This document shows positions 23,860 to 34,193 of a stretch of 64,000 nucleotides of DNA, piece by piece. The translations under genes were made by a program, and so were the position numbers. The DNA is from Hypoxylon rubiginosum (Eukaryota; Ascomycota; Sordariomycetes; Xylariales; Hypoxylaceae): the NCBI GenBank assembly GCA_902806565.1, contig CADCXA010000034.1, positions 496,001 through 560,000 on the forward strand, read 5' to 3'. The notes under the pieces were generated by a model. The model was not told where the DNA came from and ran no database searches. It saw nothing but the letters and a program-made list of their open reading frames with translations. Numbering within the stretch: the first letter of the stretch is position 1; each line of letters begins with the position of its first letter.

Positions 23860-24506
23860 ACCGGGATGGTACCGATTGCTTCCATTTCCTCTAGCTGGTT
23901 AGAAAGACATACCTTGTAGGTAGGTCGAATTCAATATCAAACCATTGAGTCGCATCTTTGAAGCATCGACATTCCCTTCATGACTATTTTGCAGGAAAGT
24001 AGAATTGCATGTTTAATTCTTCAGCTATCTAAGGTATGGATGGCTTAGGTACATTTCCATATAATCCAGCATCATCTTACAATACCGCAAATCCCACTCA
24101 AAGCCGACAGAAGCGTAAAGCATTTCTAGCTTTTCCTAATCTCCCCGTCATTTCCACCACTTTCTCGAATTCCATTGAGTTTGAGGATGGCGACCAGCAT
24201 CTACCTAGTCACGACAGCCATTAAATGAAGCATTGCAGAAATATATGTTTAGACTAGTCCACCCGTACTCCATTACTGTATATATGCGCCAGCTATATAC
24301 ATATGCCAAAGCTCCTATTATGTGAATAGCTTCATCTTGTACTTCATACTGGATCAGCAACAATTATTCTTCTCTCTGACCTACTCGATAACTCCACGAT
24401 CGCTGAAATGAATTGATAAATATCTCCACATTGCCATCTCTCCTTAAGGCGTCTAAAACTCGTTGTAGTAATCGCCTACGTCAGCGCCCCTAGTCAGGCA
24501 TAGGAG

Positions 24507-24603
24507 ACGCGTTAAGAAGCGTTATCCTCTATCGTTAATACGTGTTAGGAAACGTCACCCCCCCATTGAAACGTATTAGGAAGCGTCACTCTCTACCATC
24601 AAG
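24507..24603. repeat. Diverged tandem repeat, about 33 bp x3
   Basis: Three adjacent copies (24507-24539, 24540-24570, 24571-24603) share the frame ACG-(C/T)(A/G)TTA(A/G)GAA(A/G)CGT. They differ mainly at C/T and A/G positions, with a 2-base contraction in the middle copy. Confidence 0.75.
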
Positions 24604-25803
24604 ACGCCATCTCCCATTCTAGAATATTCTCCGATATCATTTTGGAATACTGATGCCTGCCCTGTGCTTATGCTAGAAACCACCCTTGGGCGCTAGTGCA
24701 CTTTTGGGCGTATGGGCTGGTAGGAGTGTCTTCAATGCCTTGAAGGCACGTACAATGGCGAAGACTATAGGCACCGTCATACTGCATCGTACACGCAAGA
24801 ATTGAAGTATACACGCTTGTGAAAGTAGATAGGGCACTTACTATTTTCTATCCCCCTTTCTCTATGGAAAAGCACCTATTTAGGCGTAGGAGACTACTAA
24901 TGGCAGGGGAAATGCTCCTCTCATAGGCAGGAAATGGCCAGCTACGCATCTACAAGCCCGTTCGAGCCCGCGATCATCAAGTAAAGATGCTGGTGGGTTC
25001 CTAGATCAAGTATATCTATCATCCCGCCAGAAAATGGCATTTGAGAACCCCCGCGGCGTTGGAAAATGGCGTAGACGAGAGCAGAGAAAGCCCAAAAAGT
25101 GAGGAGTAGAAGGGCAAGTTGAGAGGAAATGAGAATTCTGCGAGAAATTCCTCGCACAGACCCAGCCCGAGTTCTCATATTCCTCTCGATGTACCACTCC
25201 TCGGACTGCCCATGTACCTTCAAGATCGAGCTCGTAGGCTTTACCCATTTAGGATTATTTTGGACATTCACACGCTTCAAAAAAGCGGAGAATCACTCGC
25301 AACGTTAAACCAATTCCAGCGATGAAACGGGCATCTTCGAAATATGATTTCTGAGAATTGGCCAAAAACAGATTAACGTGGACTGTGAAAAACCACTCAG
25401 GATCACTGAGAATCACTGGTGACTTCTCTGTGCGGGCGAGAGTCTGTCGAGTATGCGGTCAAAACGTGAGGATGCGGGCCGAAATAGTTCGGCAGTTGAC
25501 GTCCCGGGGATCTGGATACCCCAGAATGCAGCCCTGTAGATCTGGTGTCTGGTGTAGATCTCGGGAAGAATCTGGGGAAGCTGGGGAAGCTGGGGAATAT
25601 GGGAGAGATTTATTGGCTGTGATGATTTTCGGGTGTAAAAAGAGCTATATCAAGTTTAGCGTCCGATTAAGTTCTGTATACGCAAGATGCCGCGCAGTCT
25701 ACACGCAGTCTATTACGAAGCCCTACGGTACTCCCGATCTGCCACGCGGCCCGTAGAGGTACAACGGCTGATCTGATCGACACTCGGACCCTCTCCCCAG
25801 GAC

Positions 25804-25811
25804 TATATAAG
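25804..25811 (+). promoter_or_regulatory. TATA box (TATATAAG)
   Basis: TATATAAG is followed after about 30 bases by a C/T-rich tract of roughly 260 bases that contains no ATG until 26100. This is the classic core promoter plus pyrimidine leader of a strongly expressed fungal gene. Confidence 0.6.
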
Positions 25812-26099
25812 ATCTAGGTCCCCCCCCTCGATTCTCTGATTCTTCCTTCTTTCATCTTTTTTCTCTCCAGTCTCGCTCCCATTCTCAGCTTTCTGGTCAT
25901 ACTGGCAATTGCTTCCAGCATTACTCGTTCAGTCCACGCTTCTACTTGCTCGCTCGCGTTCTTCTCGTTTTCGTTCTCGTTCTATTTTCCGACTGCACTC
26001 TCCCGACTTCCCGTTTCCGACTTCTCCTTTTCCGACTTCCCTTCTCTTCTTTCCCCTCCTCTTCTTTTCGCGTTTCCCCTTCCTTCGTTCTTGGTCACG

Positions 26100-27005
26100 A
26101 TGTGTCTCATGTGCATCAAGAACCCTCGCTTCAACCCCCTCCTCGCCCGGGGAATTGGGTCGGTTCCTTAGGACACGACCGATTCAGTCACCTTGGTGGA
26201 TCGGGGACATGCCCTCGGTCGCCGGGTGAAGACTTGGGTGAAGGGGAAGCTTGGACTTGGAAAGTCCAAGCGGGTTGAGATGGAGGCTCACTGTAAGTTA
26301 ACGTTTCTCTTTCTCTTTCTCTTTCTCTCTCATCCATCATCCACCTTCCTCTCTTCTACCTTCTTCTCTTCCACCTTCCTCTCCATCACCTTCCCCTCCA
26401 ACGTATTCCCCTCCCTTCATCATCTACCATCCTCTTTTGCCATCTGCCATCTCCTCTACCATTTGCCATTCCCCTCTGTCTTTCGTCATCCCCTCCACCG
26501 TCCATCGTCCACCATCCGTCATCTCCATCATTCCATTCCCCAGTGTCGGAATCCTGTAAACCGTGTGAATGATTGCTAACAAAGCGCAGCCTCCGAATCC
26601 GACACGGCGCCGCTCCTGAGCTCAGAGCCAGGAGACCTCGCCGTCGAGGAAGAATCGGTGGCCGAGTCGGCGGCCGTCGCAACTGCTAAGCCAGTTGCAA
26701 CGCCTGCCGGCTCGGTCGAGTCGCTCGTCGAGACCCTCGACGCCTCTGCCGCTCCTTCGAAGGAGCCTGTCAGAGCCGAGGGCATCTGGGACGACGTCCG
26801 GGTGGAGTTTTCGCCTGGCTTTCGCCAGCGACCCGCCGAGCCGACGCCGTATCCATTCTCGATGGATGCGCTCGTTCCTCCGGAGAGGAAGGCGGAGATA
26901 CCTATGCCGACGCACGGCAAGGTTCACGCCTCGTACCTCGACGAGGAATTTAGGCCGATGCCTTCCATCCGGGAGGAATCGGAGGAAGAGGTCGCGGCCT
27001 TTTAG
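26100..27005 (+). CDS. Small acidic protein, unknown function (5' structure uncertain)
   Basis: The proposed exons 26100-26162, 26232-26292 and 26590-27005 give 179 residues. The first ATG after the TATA box is 26100 (MCLMCIKNPRFNPL). The same frame then meets TAG at 26169-26171 and continues open afterwards. A 69-base segment, 26163-26231 (GT..AG, divisible by three), would remove that stop as an intron, but its GTTCCT donor is weak. The second intron is convincing (GTAAGT, GCTAAC, GCGCAG) although long at 297 bases and pyrimidine-rich. The last exon is acidic with Ala/Ser/Glu-rich stretches (SVESLVETLDAS, EESEEEVAAF) and probably disordered. A shorter alternative starts at ATG 26280 and gives 142 residues. 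I recognise no family. Confidence 0.5.
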
Positions 27006-27018
27006 GTTGGGCGCGACG

Positions 27019-27112
27019 GTAAGCAATCTTCTTCTTCTTCTTCTTCTTCTTCTTCTTCTTCTTCTTCTTCTTCTTCTTCTTCTTCTTCTCTCTCTGACCA
27101 ATCTCCGAACAG
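27019..27112 (+). other. Probable 3'UTR intron made largely of a TTC microsatellite
   Basis: A strong GTAAGC donor lies 14 bases after the TAG stop of the small acidic-protein gene. An AACAG acceptor closes a 94-base segment. The space between is mostly the TTC repeat, which serves as the polypyrimidine tract. No canonical branch site is obvious apart from CTGACC near 27095. Confidence 0.45.
27027..27090. repeat. (TTC)n microsatellite, about 21 copies
   Basis: An uninterrupted run of about 64 bases of TCT/TTC. Confidence 0.97.
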
Positions 27113-28753
27113 GGTGCAGTTGGACGGAAAACGCCAAAAAAAATTTGAAAAGGAAAAAATCGACAAAAAAAGGTTCTGTTCTTCTTTTCTTTTGTTTTTC
27201 CCCCTTCACATCCCCATTCCCATCTCCCTAGCCCTACCTAGCTCCCGTCGTAGGCTTTGTATTCTCTTGCCAAGAACACCGCAGCTGCTCCGGTAAATGC
27301 CTGACATCCCGCTCCGCTTTTCCCCATTCCCATTCCCATGCCCCGTTGCCCGTTTTCTTTTGTCTGCCTTGCCTTTTTGCTTTTCTTGACATCGGGTATT
27401 ATCCTTCGGGATATGCCCTTCGGCTGTGCTCCTTTGGTTTCGGCTCTTGGTACACTGGTTCGGCATCTTGCTCTCTTGGTTCGGCTCTGGTCCTCTTTCG
27501 CCTCTCCTGGTTTTCCTCGGTTGCCATCCCTTCTTTTTACCCATTTCTAGTCGTTCGTTATCCTTCCCTCACTTCCATACACTCCTTCAACTCCCCAGTC
27601 CCTCTTTTCACTCCAGTATCATTTTCCCTGGCCGCAGTCCCTCTTTTCTCCTGGTCGTTGATTGTCTCGCCTCTCCCATCCTTGCCCACTCGTTTGGTTC
27701 ATGTCCCTCGTTTTCTCAGACTCTATCAGCGTTTCATTTCTATTCTTTCGTTTAGCACTAGCGTGTCCTTTCCAGTCCCTCTTTTCCTCCAGCGTTGCTT
27801 TTCATGTTTGAGCGCCTTGATTTCTTGCCTTTTACCCCAGCGTCCGACTTCATCCCCTTCTCTTCCAGCGTTGCTTTTTTTCTAGCGTTGCTTTTTTCTT
27901 GTCTCTCTTTTGGTTTCAAGGTTTGGGGAAGGCTACCATATATTTGCTATATTTTGCCATTTAGAGGATGACGAAATCGGACTCTGCAACCTCCACGTGG
28001 TGTCATCTGGGCGCATAGTGCGGCAGATGCAGAGACGTCGTCTCAAGTGAGACTTTGCTATATACTTCCATATATTATTACTTAGTGAAGTATTTATGTT
28101 TTCAGGTAGATGGCTATTTACTCGGATAGGTAAGTTATCATAGGAGATATCTTCTTTGAGCGGCACCGACCCTCTTCTTCTAACAGTAGTCGTCTGCATG
28201 TCTTGGGGTTGGAAGTTTTGGTTACAGAGGATGGGGTTAGGACGGAAGTTTTCTTTCTCCAGTAAACACATTCACGTCTCGTTCATGTTCTCTAGGTATT
28301 GGAGATGTCAAGTCGTGTGGTATAGGTAGCGTGTACTTCAATGAACTTGATGACGCCTGTATAATGCTGCCTGAGTTTTCCGACTTTACCAGTCAAAAAT
28401 GTTGTCTGGATATGCCTGGGTTATTGTATGTATTGATCTTTCCTTTGGTAAAAAGGCCGAGTTGGTTACGGTAATCGTCGTGTCATATTGGTAATAGAGT
28501 AGATCACCTAGAAGAATTTGCATGTGGGGGATTCAAGTTAATATCAATGTGTATTATCTTGCGTTGGAGTTGACATCAGTCGCCTTCTTCCTGCTGCTAC
28601 AGTGATTGTTTCTAGTAGTATTTTATTATCATAGATGCCTACACTAGGGCTAATATCAAGCCTCAAGTTCCCAGACATATTTTCCCAGTATTAAACCCCT
28701 ATCCAATATCCCCCCCTTTTAACTCCTTTATCCTGTCTTCCCACACCGTACCA
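27113..28753. other. Pyrimidine-rich intergenic, no gene seen
   Basis: From 27170 to 27900 the plus strand is strongly C/T-rich, with recurrent TCCCTCTTTTC, TCCAGCGTTGC and TTGGTTCGGCTC phrases. Long hydrophobic frames there (for example 27346-27885) reflect base composition and are not supported as genes. The rest is A/T-rich, probably including the 3' flank of the phospholipase D-like gene. Confidence 0.5.
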
Positions 28754-31103
28754 TCAAAACCCGCCCGTCCCCTGCACCCTCTTCACCGCGCCCACGACCC
28801 CCCTTACCCAGCTCAGTCGCCCGGCGTCGGCCCCCGTCGCGCCCTCAGCCTCCCTGCCCTCGGCATCCCTCCACACGGCGTCGCCGGCACCGACGGCGCC
28901 GTACAGGTGGGTGTTCTGGTTCCGGCGCAAAAGGTCGTCCTCCCAGGCGCCGCAGACGGCGGCGCTGTCGACGAGGAGGTTGACCTCCTGGCTGTGCATC
29001 CAGGACTGCGTGTCCTGGTTGCCGTTGCCGACGATGCCGACTTGGCCGTCGGCGATCAGGAGCTTGACGTGGCAGCTGCGGCGCTTCGTGGAGGCGACGA
29101 GGGGACGCGTCTGGTCCTTGGCCACGTACCAGGACCAGCGCAGGTGCGGGCGCGCGGCGGGGGAGAGGAGGGCGTGCAGGCGGTGGGCTGTGGCTTCGTT
29201 GTGGCCGCCTTGGAGGGGGAGCATTTCGCCCTGGTGCCGGTGTTAGTCTATAGGCAGGTAGGTAGGCGGGCAGGTAGATAGGAGGTAGGTGACTTAAAAC
29301 CCGGGGCAAAGGGGCCAAGTTAATTAGTTTGTTAGCTAACTAGGACTCACCGCATCGTTGTACCCCAAGCATACGTAGCAGTACACGTCCACCCCCCGCT
29401 CGCAGGCCTCGACGATAGCCGGGATCAGGGGCGCCGCGTTGAGCGTCGGCGTCTGGATCAGCACGCGCCGGCGGGCGTTGCGCAGCGCCGCGAGCCACGC
29501 CGCGTTCTGCGGGTTCGCGACCGAGCCGTGCGTCGGGGGGCCGTACGGGGGGCGGCACACCAGGGCCATCGGCATGGGGGCAGCGTGGGGTGGATGCGCC
29601 ACATATGGTGTCATCTCGTCGTCCGGCGCGCACTCGGGGGCGTCGCCCGCGAAGCCCGCGTTCACGGTGTGGTTTAGGTGCCGCGATACGGCCTGCGTGC
29701 GCGTCTCGCCGGGGCGCGGGCGCAGCGAGGCTTGCACGCGCTGGATCTCGTCGGCTAGGGTCGCGTCGTAGTGCGGGTCTTCCGCGGTGTGCTCTGGTAG
29801 GGGAGTCTCGTGTTCGGTGTTGCCGTTTTGGTTCTGGTGGCCATTGGATCCCGTAACATCCCCGTTAAGGGGGCTAGAGTTGTGAGGATTCTCTGTGGTC
29901 GATCTGGTCGATCCGTTGACATGATCCGTCCCATCTCCGGTTTCTTTCAGCGCAAGGGTCTCTAGACCTTCGGCCACTCCCCCGGGTATCCTGTCCGGAT
30001 CTTCGACCGCAGTAGACTGGTCCCCGCACATAGCCGCGGGCGAATCGATCATGGGCAGCGGCGGCTCGAGCTTCTTATGCCAGCTCAGCAGCGCCATGTC
30101 GTAGAGCGAGTCCACTATGAGGCCCGCGACCTGGACCATCATCTCGAGGTTGTCGTTGTCCTGGATGTTGTTGCTCTGGACGACGGCGACGCGGCGGTCG
30201 ACGACCATGTACTTGGAGTGGAACGTGCCCAGCAGCGGCCGGTGGTAGTTGGTGACTTGCAAGTCCACGTGGGGGATCTCGTGGCGCGCCGGCAGGCCCA
30301 CGGCCGCGCCCGTGTACTCGCTCTCAGGCACGGCGTAGTGCGGCTCCAGCAGCTGCCTCGGGCTCCCGCGGTCGTAGATGATCTTGACGACGACCGTGGC
30401 GCCCCGCTCGCCCGCGCGCCGTGACAGCTCCCTCAAGGCGTTCGTGATGTACTTGGAAGCGACGCCGTTCTGCCAGAAATTGGTCGCCAGGTACACTTCC
30501 TCCTCGGCCCGCACGATCAGGTTGGACATGTGCCTTACAATGTCGGGGATGCTTGACGGGAAAGTTAGATTTTATTTTACTTGTGTATTAGGGGTTGTCG
30601 TATCGTTATAGATGAATGGGCAGCACTTACACGGAGAGAATGGTGAGCGGCATGGTCCCGCAGCTCCCCATGAGAGAAGGGCTCACCATGCCGCAAGCTA
30701 GATCATCGTCGAGTGTACATAGCGCATCGTGGTAGATCTTAACAATGTTAATTACCTAGCTTCTTCACAATTGTTTACATTTATAAGGCGATGATCATAA
30801 AAAACTAACCCTTAGGAACAAATCGCCGGGCTCTTGCGATCCCCATTTTCCGCATGACTTAGCCCTGTTTAGCTCTTCGGGATCAAGAGAGCCTTTTCCA
30901 ATCTGGTAGATGTCCTTCTTAGAGCAACCATCGGCGATGTGATGGCCAAACAGCTTCTTCCACGCCTCGCCGGGGCTCAAAGACGGATCTTGGGCGAGGA
31001 GAGACGAGACGCTCTCGGTCGATTGGCACAGCTCGTATAAGCGCTCGCTGATCTTGTACTGAGACTGGGCGGGTGATACATCGGGGTCTTGGATCGCGGG
31101 CAT
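28754..31103 (-). CDS. Two-HKD phospholipase D-like protein
   Basis: Four exons, 31103-30810, 30737-30631, 30551-29351 and 29230-28754, give 692 residues. Splice signals are GTTAGT, GTAAGT and GTGAGT donors and a final ACTAAC branch. The first HKD motif, HSKYMVVD, is at about 245-252, followed by QSNNIQDND. The second, HVKLLIAD, is at about 588-595, followed by GNGNQD. Both keep the H-x-K-x4-D needed for phosphatidyl transfer in this superfamily. About 335 residues separate them, including an insertion (about 310-440) rich in Gly, Asn, Thr and Glu that is probably disordered. The N-terminal 100 residues precede the conserved SPSLMGSCGTMPLTILSVIPDIVRHM block. No signal peptide or transmembrane helix is visible, so it is probably cytosolic or peripheral. 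Cardiolipin-synthase-like or phosphodiesterase activity are both possible; substrate unknown. Confidence 0.9.
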
Positions 31104-31161
31104 GGTAAGGGAAGCTTGGCTACTATAGCTAGCTTGCTTGCTTGGTGATAAGGTATTATTG

Positions 31162-31182
31162 TATATATATATATATATATAT
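31162..31182. repeat. (TA)n microsatellite
   Basis: About ten TA units lie just upstream of the phospholipase D-like start codon. Confidence 0.9.
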
Positions 31183-31797
31183 CATGCGTGAGGCATGTAA
31201 AATAAAGATGAAGCTGAACTCATGGGGACGAATAATTCATTCCAGGTTCGCCGTTCGGAGTATTTTACATCTGATCCATCATAACAAATGAGAGGAATTA
31301 CCAGCTTATAACGCATTCTTGTCCGTACTTCTTCTCTAGCCGGATTTAAAATAATATGTCCAAGTGCGGACGGCACATTAGATTTGGACCTAGACTTGGA
31401 TCCTTTCGAGGTTAAAACAAGGCTATATCAGAACTATGATGCCAAGACTTGAGGTTCAGCGACATTTTCTTGGCATGTGGCTGCTGGAGATGTCGAGGGC
31501 TGAGAGGGTAAGCGGCTAAGGGCACGACTGTGAGTGGCAGAGTGGGTGGTCTGCGGGAAGAATGACGCAAGCTCCTTGTCTCGAGGCGTCCTCTGCTCGG
31601 GTAATCGGCTTGTGGCCTCGATACGAGTCGATACGAGGCTTCACCTCCTGGTCCTAGTCACGGTCATACGCCTAGGGGATTAAACCCGGCAAGCTTGTCT
31701 ACATATGTACTGGATTTCCTGATACCAGGGAACAAACAAAAAAACCGAATTTCTAGCTACCTAGGTATTTAACATATTAATTCTGCAATTTCCTACT

Positions 31798-31818
31798 CGC
31801 TATCCGCTATCCGCTATC
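31798..31818. repeat. Tandem repeat CGCTATC x3
   Basis: Three exact 7-bp copies in the 3' flank of the aminopeptidase gene. Confidence 0.9.
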
Positions 31819-31860
31819 CGCAGTCCGTTATTCCATAGCCCATAGCCCACAGCTCATTGC

Positions 31861-31890
31861 TGTCGCTGTCGCTGTCGCTCTCGCTCTCGC
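31861..31890. repeat. TGTCGC x3 followed by TCTCGC x2
   Basis: Five 6-bp units, with one base changed in the last two. Confidence 0.9.
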
Positions 31891-31988
31891 ATCCGGTTCA
31901 GGACTCGAATGTTAATATGATATTTCACGAGAGCTATTGTACAAACACAAAGTATCGCATTGACCAGTGCATGGGGGTCGCGGCTAAA

Positions 31989-33278
31989 CTATAGCTCGCT
32001 CATATCGTCTTCCTTCTTCAGCTTCTCGAAGTCGGTGAACCCCAACTCGTATACGAGAGAGAGGGTCATGCGTGCGTGCTGGAGCATGTGGTCGAAGGAC
32101 AGGTACTTGATCAGGTCGTCCGTGCCGTGGATCTTCTGGTCCGAGTCGCCGAACGTCGACTCGATCACGAACGCCGAGGCGTAGCCGGCCTTGGACGCGG
32201 ACGCGTGGTCGGAGCACGCGTAGCCGCACTTCGTCTCCACCCAGGGGATCTCGCAGTACTCCTCGATGACCTTCTTGATGAAAGCCGTCAGGCTGGGGTC
32301 GACGAAGTCCGTGATCACCCCGACGCTCTCGGGCTTCCCGGCGTCGAGGGTGCCTTGGACGTAGCCCGTCATGTCCTGCTGCAGCATGGCCTTGACATCG
32401 CGGCCCTTCTTCTCGTAATCCCTGAAGATGGCCTGACTACCCAAAAGACCGCCTTCTTCCGCGCTGTACCAGTGGAACTCGATGGTGTTCGGCGCCTTGC
32501 CCTTGATGACATCGGAAGACGTCAGGAGGACACGGAAGGCCTCGAGGATCGTGACAGTGCCGCTTCCGTCGTCATCGGCGCCCGGCGCCGGAAGGACAGA
32601 TGGTAACCAAAGGTTGATGGAGTCCTGGTGGGCGCCGATCACAACGGTCGAGTTCGACTGACCAGGGATCGTTGCAATGACCGAGTTCTGACCCCACGAA
32701 TGTTTGAAGTGCTCGGCTTTGACGCCGTATTTATCAGCACCAGCCTCCTTGATTGTATCTTGGACCGTCTGTAGCAACCATTCGGAGGACTGACGGCCGT
32801 AGTCCGACTTGTAGTATCGCGTGTGGAAGCTCGTGAACTTCTCGAGGTGTTCTTTCATCAGGTCCTTGGACAGATTCCCGAGCATCGGGTGGATTTCGGA
32901 TTGGAGCTGGACTTTTCCAGGAAAGACGGTCGTCGCTTTAGAACCCGCATGTAGCGTACCGAGGTCGGCGTTTTCGGTGATATCCATAAACCGGATCCCG
33001 TTCTATATTGAAGCTATTAGTCCTATGCTGTATTACATCTTGGGTATGTGGAGTCCGAGAAAGACAAAAGGTAAACATACACGGCGAAGCTGCCATTTCT
33101 CCTCTTCGGTTACCCACTCAGTAACCCCCGGGGCTACTTCAACGAGATATCGTAGTGGAGTTTCGAAGTTCTCGAGAAGGGCATCTGTGGGAGGGAGGAT
33201 TCGGTTCACTTCGTTCGCCTCAACGAAACGAGCGCTAGCTGCCGCTGGCAGAAGCAGCGCGATAAGGGATGTCTTCAT
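31989..33278 (-). CDS. lap1: Secreted leucine aminopeptidase (M28E, LAP1)
   Basis: Two exons, 33278-33081 and 33002-31989, give 403 residues, close to the usual 390. The start at 33278 gives a clean signal peptide ([16 protein letters not shown]). Upstream in-frame codons have no better ATG. A propeptide with the family-like [12 protein letters not shown] and EEEKWQLRR segments runs to about 80. The M28 metal ligands are all present: GAHQDS (His, Asp), GADDDGSG (bridging Asp), [10 protein letters not shown] (catalytic Glu pair), QQDMTGY (Asp) and IHGTDD (His). The conserved Cys pair CGYACSDH is kept. It is a co-catalytic di-zinc exopeptidase that removes N-terminal leucine and similar residues from peptides outside the cell. 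The intron is 78 bases with a GTATGT donor. Confidence 0.95.
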
Positions 33279-34193
33279 TGTGGCAAGACTCTTGCTTTGC
33301 TTATTGCTCAAGGATTGGGCTATATTAGATTGATGAAATGTTATTGAAATAGACTGGAAGAAATGAAGATGGAGCGTCGACGCTTCAATGTTGTACGTAA
33401 GTGTAAGTGTTGAGCTGTTTCGAGTCGGGTCAGTGGTCCACTGATCAGTTGGGAGCTTGTAGGGTCAACTGGAACGCAGCTGACTGCTATGTACCCCCAA
33501 ACCGGAAGCTGATGCAGCTCGCCGTCAGACCCCTGGCTGTTGGTTGCCTGGACCTCGGACTTGAGTTCTTATCAGTTCCCAACGCACCTTATCAATATGT
33601 AACGAAATACCAAGTGGAAATGACGTAGCGTATGTGCTCTCCACAGTCTTCAATAGATGCATCCGTGGAATCCAAGCCATAAGCCACATAGTACTAGTAC
33701 ATAGGTGGCGTAGTGATGAAAGCCAGCTCTAGCACCGTCACATTCGTGAATAATGGCCAAGGCCATGTTGTCAGATGGATGCCATACATATTTCTCAACA
33801 AAACCCGCCAAAGCATTAAGATATTAAACATTGTATCCTTGAGTTATGTAATCATACTATACACAAGTTGTACAGCCTCTTCTTCTCATGGGCTCACCAG
33901 TCATACAGTTTCGTGCAAGCCTCATCATCTCTGCATCGTTCACTTCTCGTCGTATCAACAGAAACAAAACAAAGAAAATCGGTGTCGCCCACCAAATCAA
34001 CGGGTATCAAAACCCCCATGCTACCATATGCGAAGAGAAGACCGGAGTCTCGAATGCTGTATGATGCCATGGGTCAGAAAACAACGCCACTCTGTGCAAA
34101 TGCCAATATGCTCTTTAACCAGAAGCCTTATATACGGTCGGCCTCCCCCGAACGCCGCAGTACGCCAGAATCATACAACCACATTAGAGAATG
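33279..34193. other. Intergenic, no gene seen
   Basis: Promoter of the aminopeptidase on the left and 3' flank of the DUF3405 gene on the right. The frame at 33713-34219 on the plus strand overlaps the neighbouring gene end and is not protein-like. Confidence 0.5.

Larger units (their letters stand above)
23860..26099. other. Intergenic, 2.2 kb, degenerate repeats and promoter of the next gene
   Basis: No gene is seen. It includes a degenerate 33-bp repeat (24507) and a short GGGGAAGCT repeat near 25574-25595. The last 300 bases carry a TATA box (25804) and a long pyrimidine-rich leader without any ATG before 26100. Frames at 24942-25280 (minus) and 25358-25756 (plus) are not recognisable. 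Confidence 0.5.
31104..31988. other. Intergenic with clustered short repeats, no gene seen
   Basis: Promoter of the phospholipase D-like gene and 3' flank of the aminopeptidase gene. It carries a TA run, a CGCTATC x3 repeat and a TGTCGC/TCTCGC run. No coding frame is convincing. Confidence 0.5.

Noticed and set aside
26622..27209. 195-codon minus-strand frame with a poly-Arg run
   Set aside because: It is the antisense reading of the TTC microsatellite and the small acidic-protein gene.
27346..27885. 179-codon hydrophobic frame resembling a membrane protein
   Set aside because: The hydrophobicity comes from T/C-rich base composition; there is no family motif, and all three forward frames look similar.
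28845..29318. 157-codon minus-strand frame rich in Pro and Arg
   Set aside because: It is an alternative frame over the last exon of the phospholipase D-like gene.
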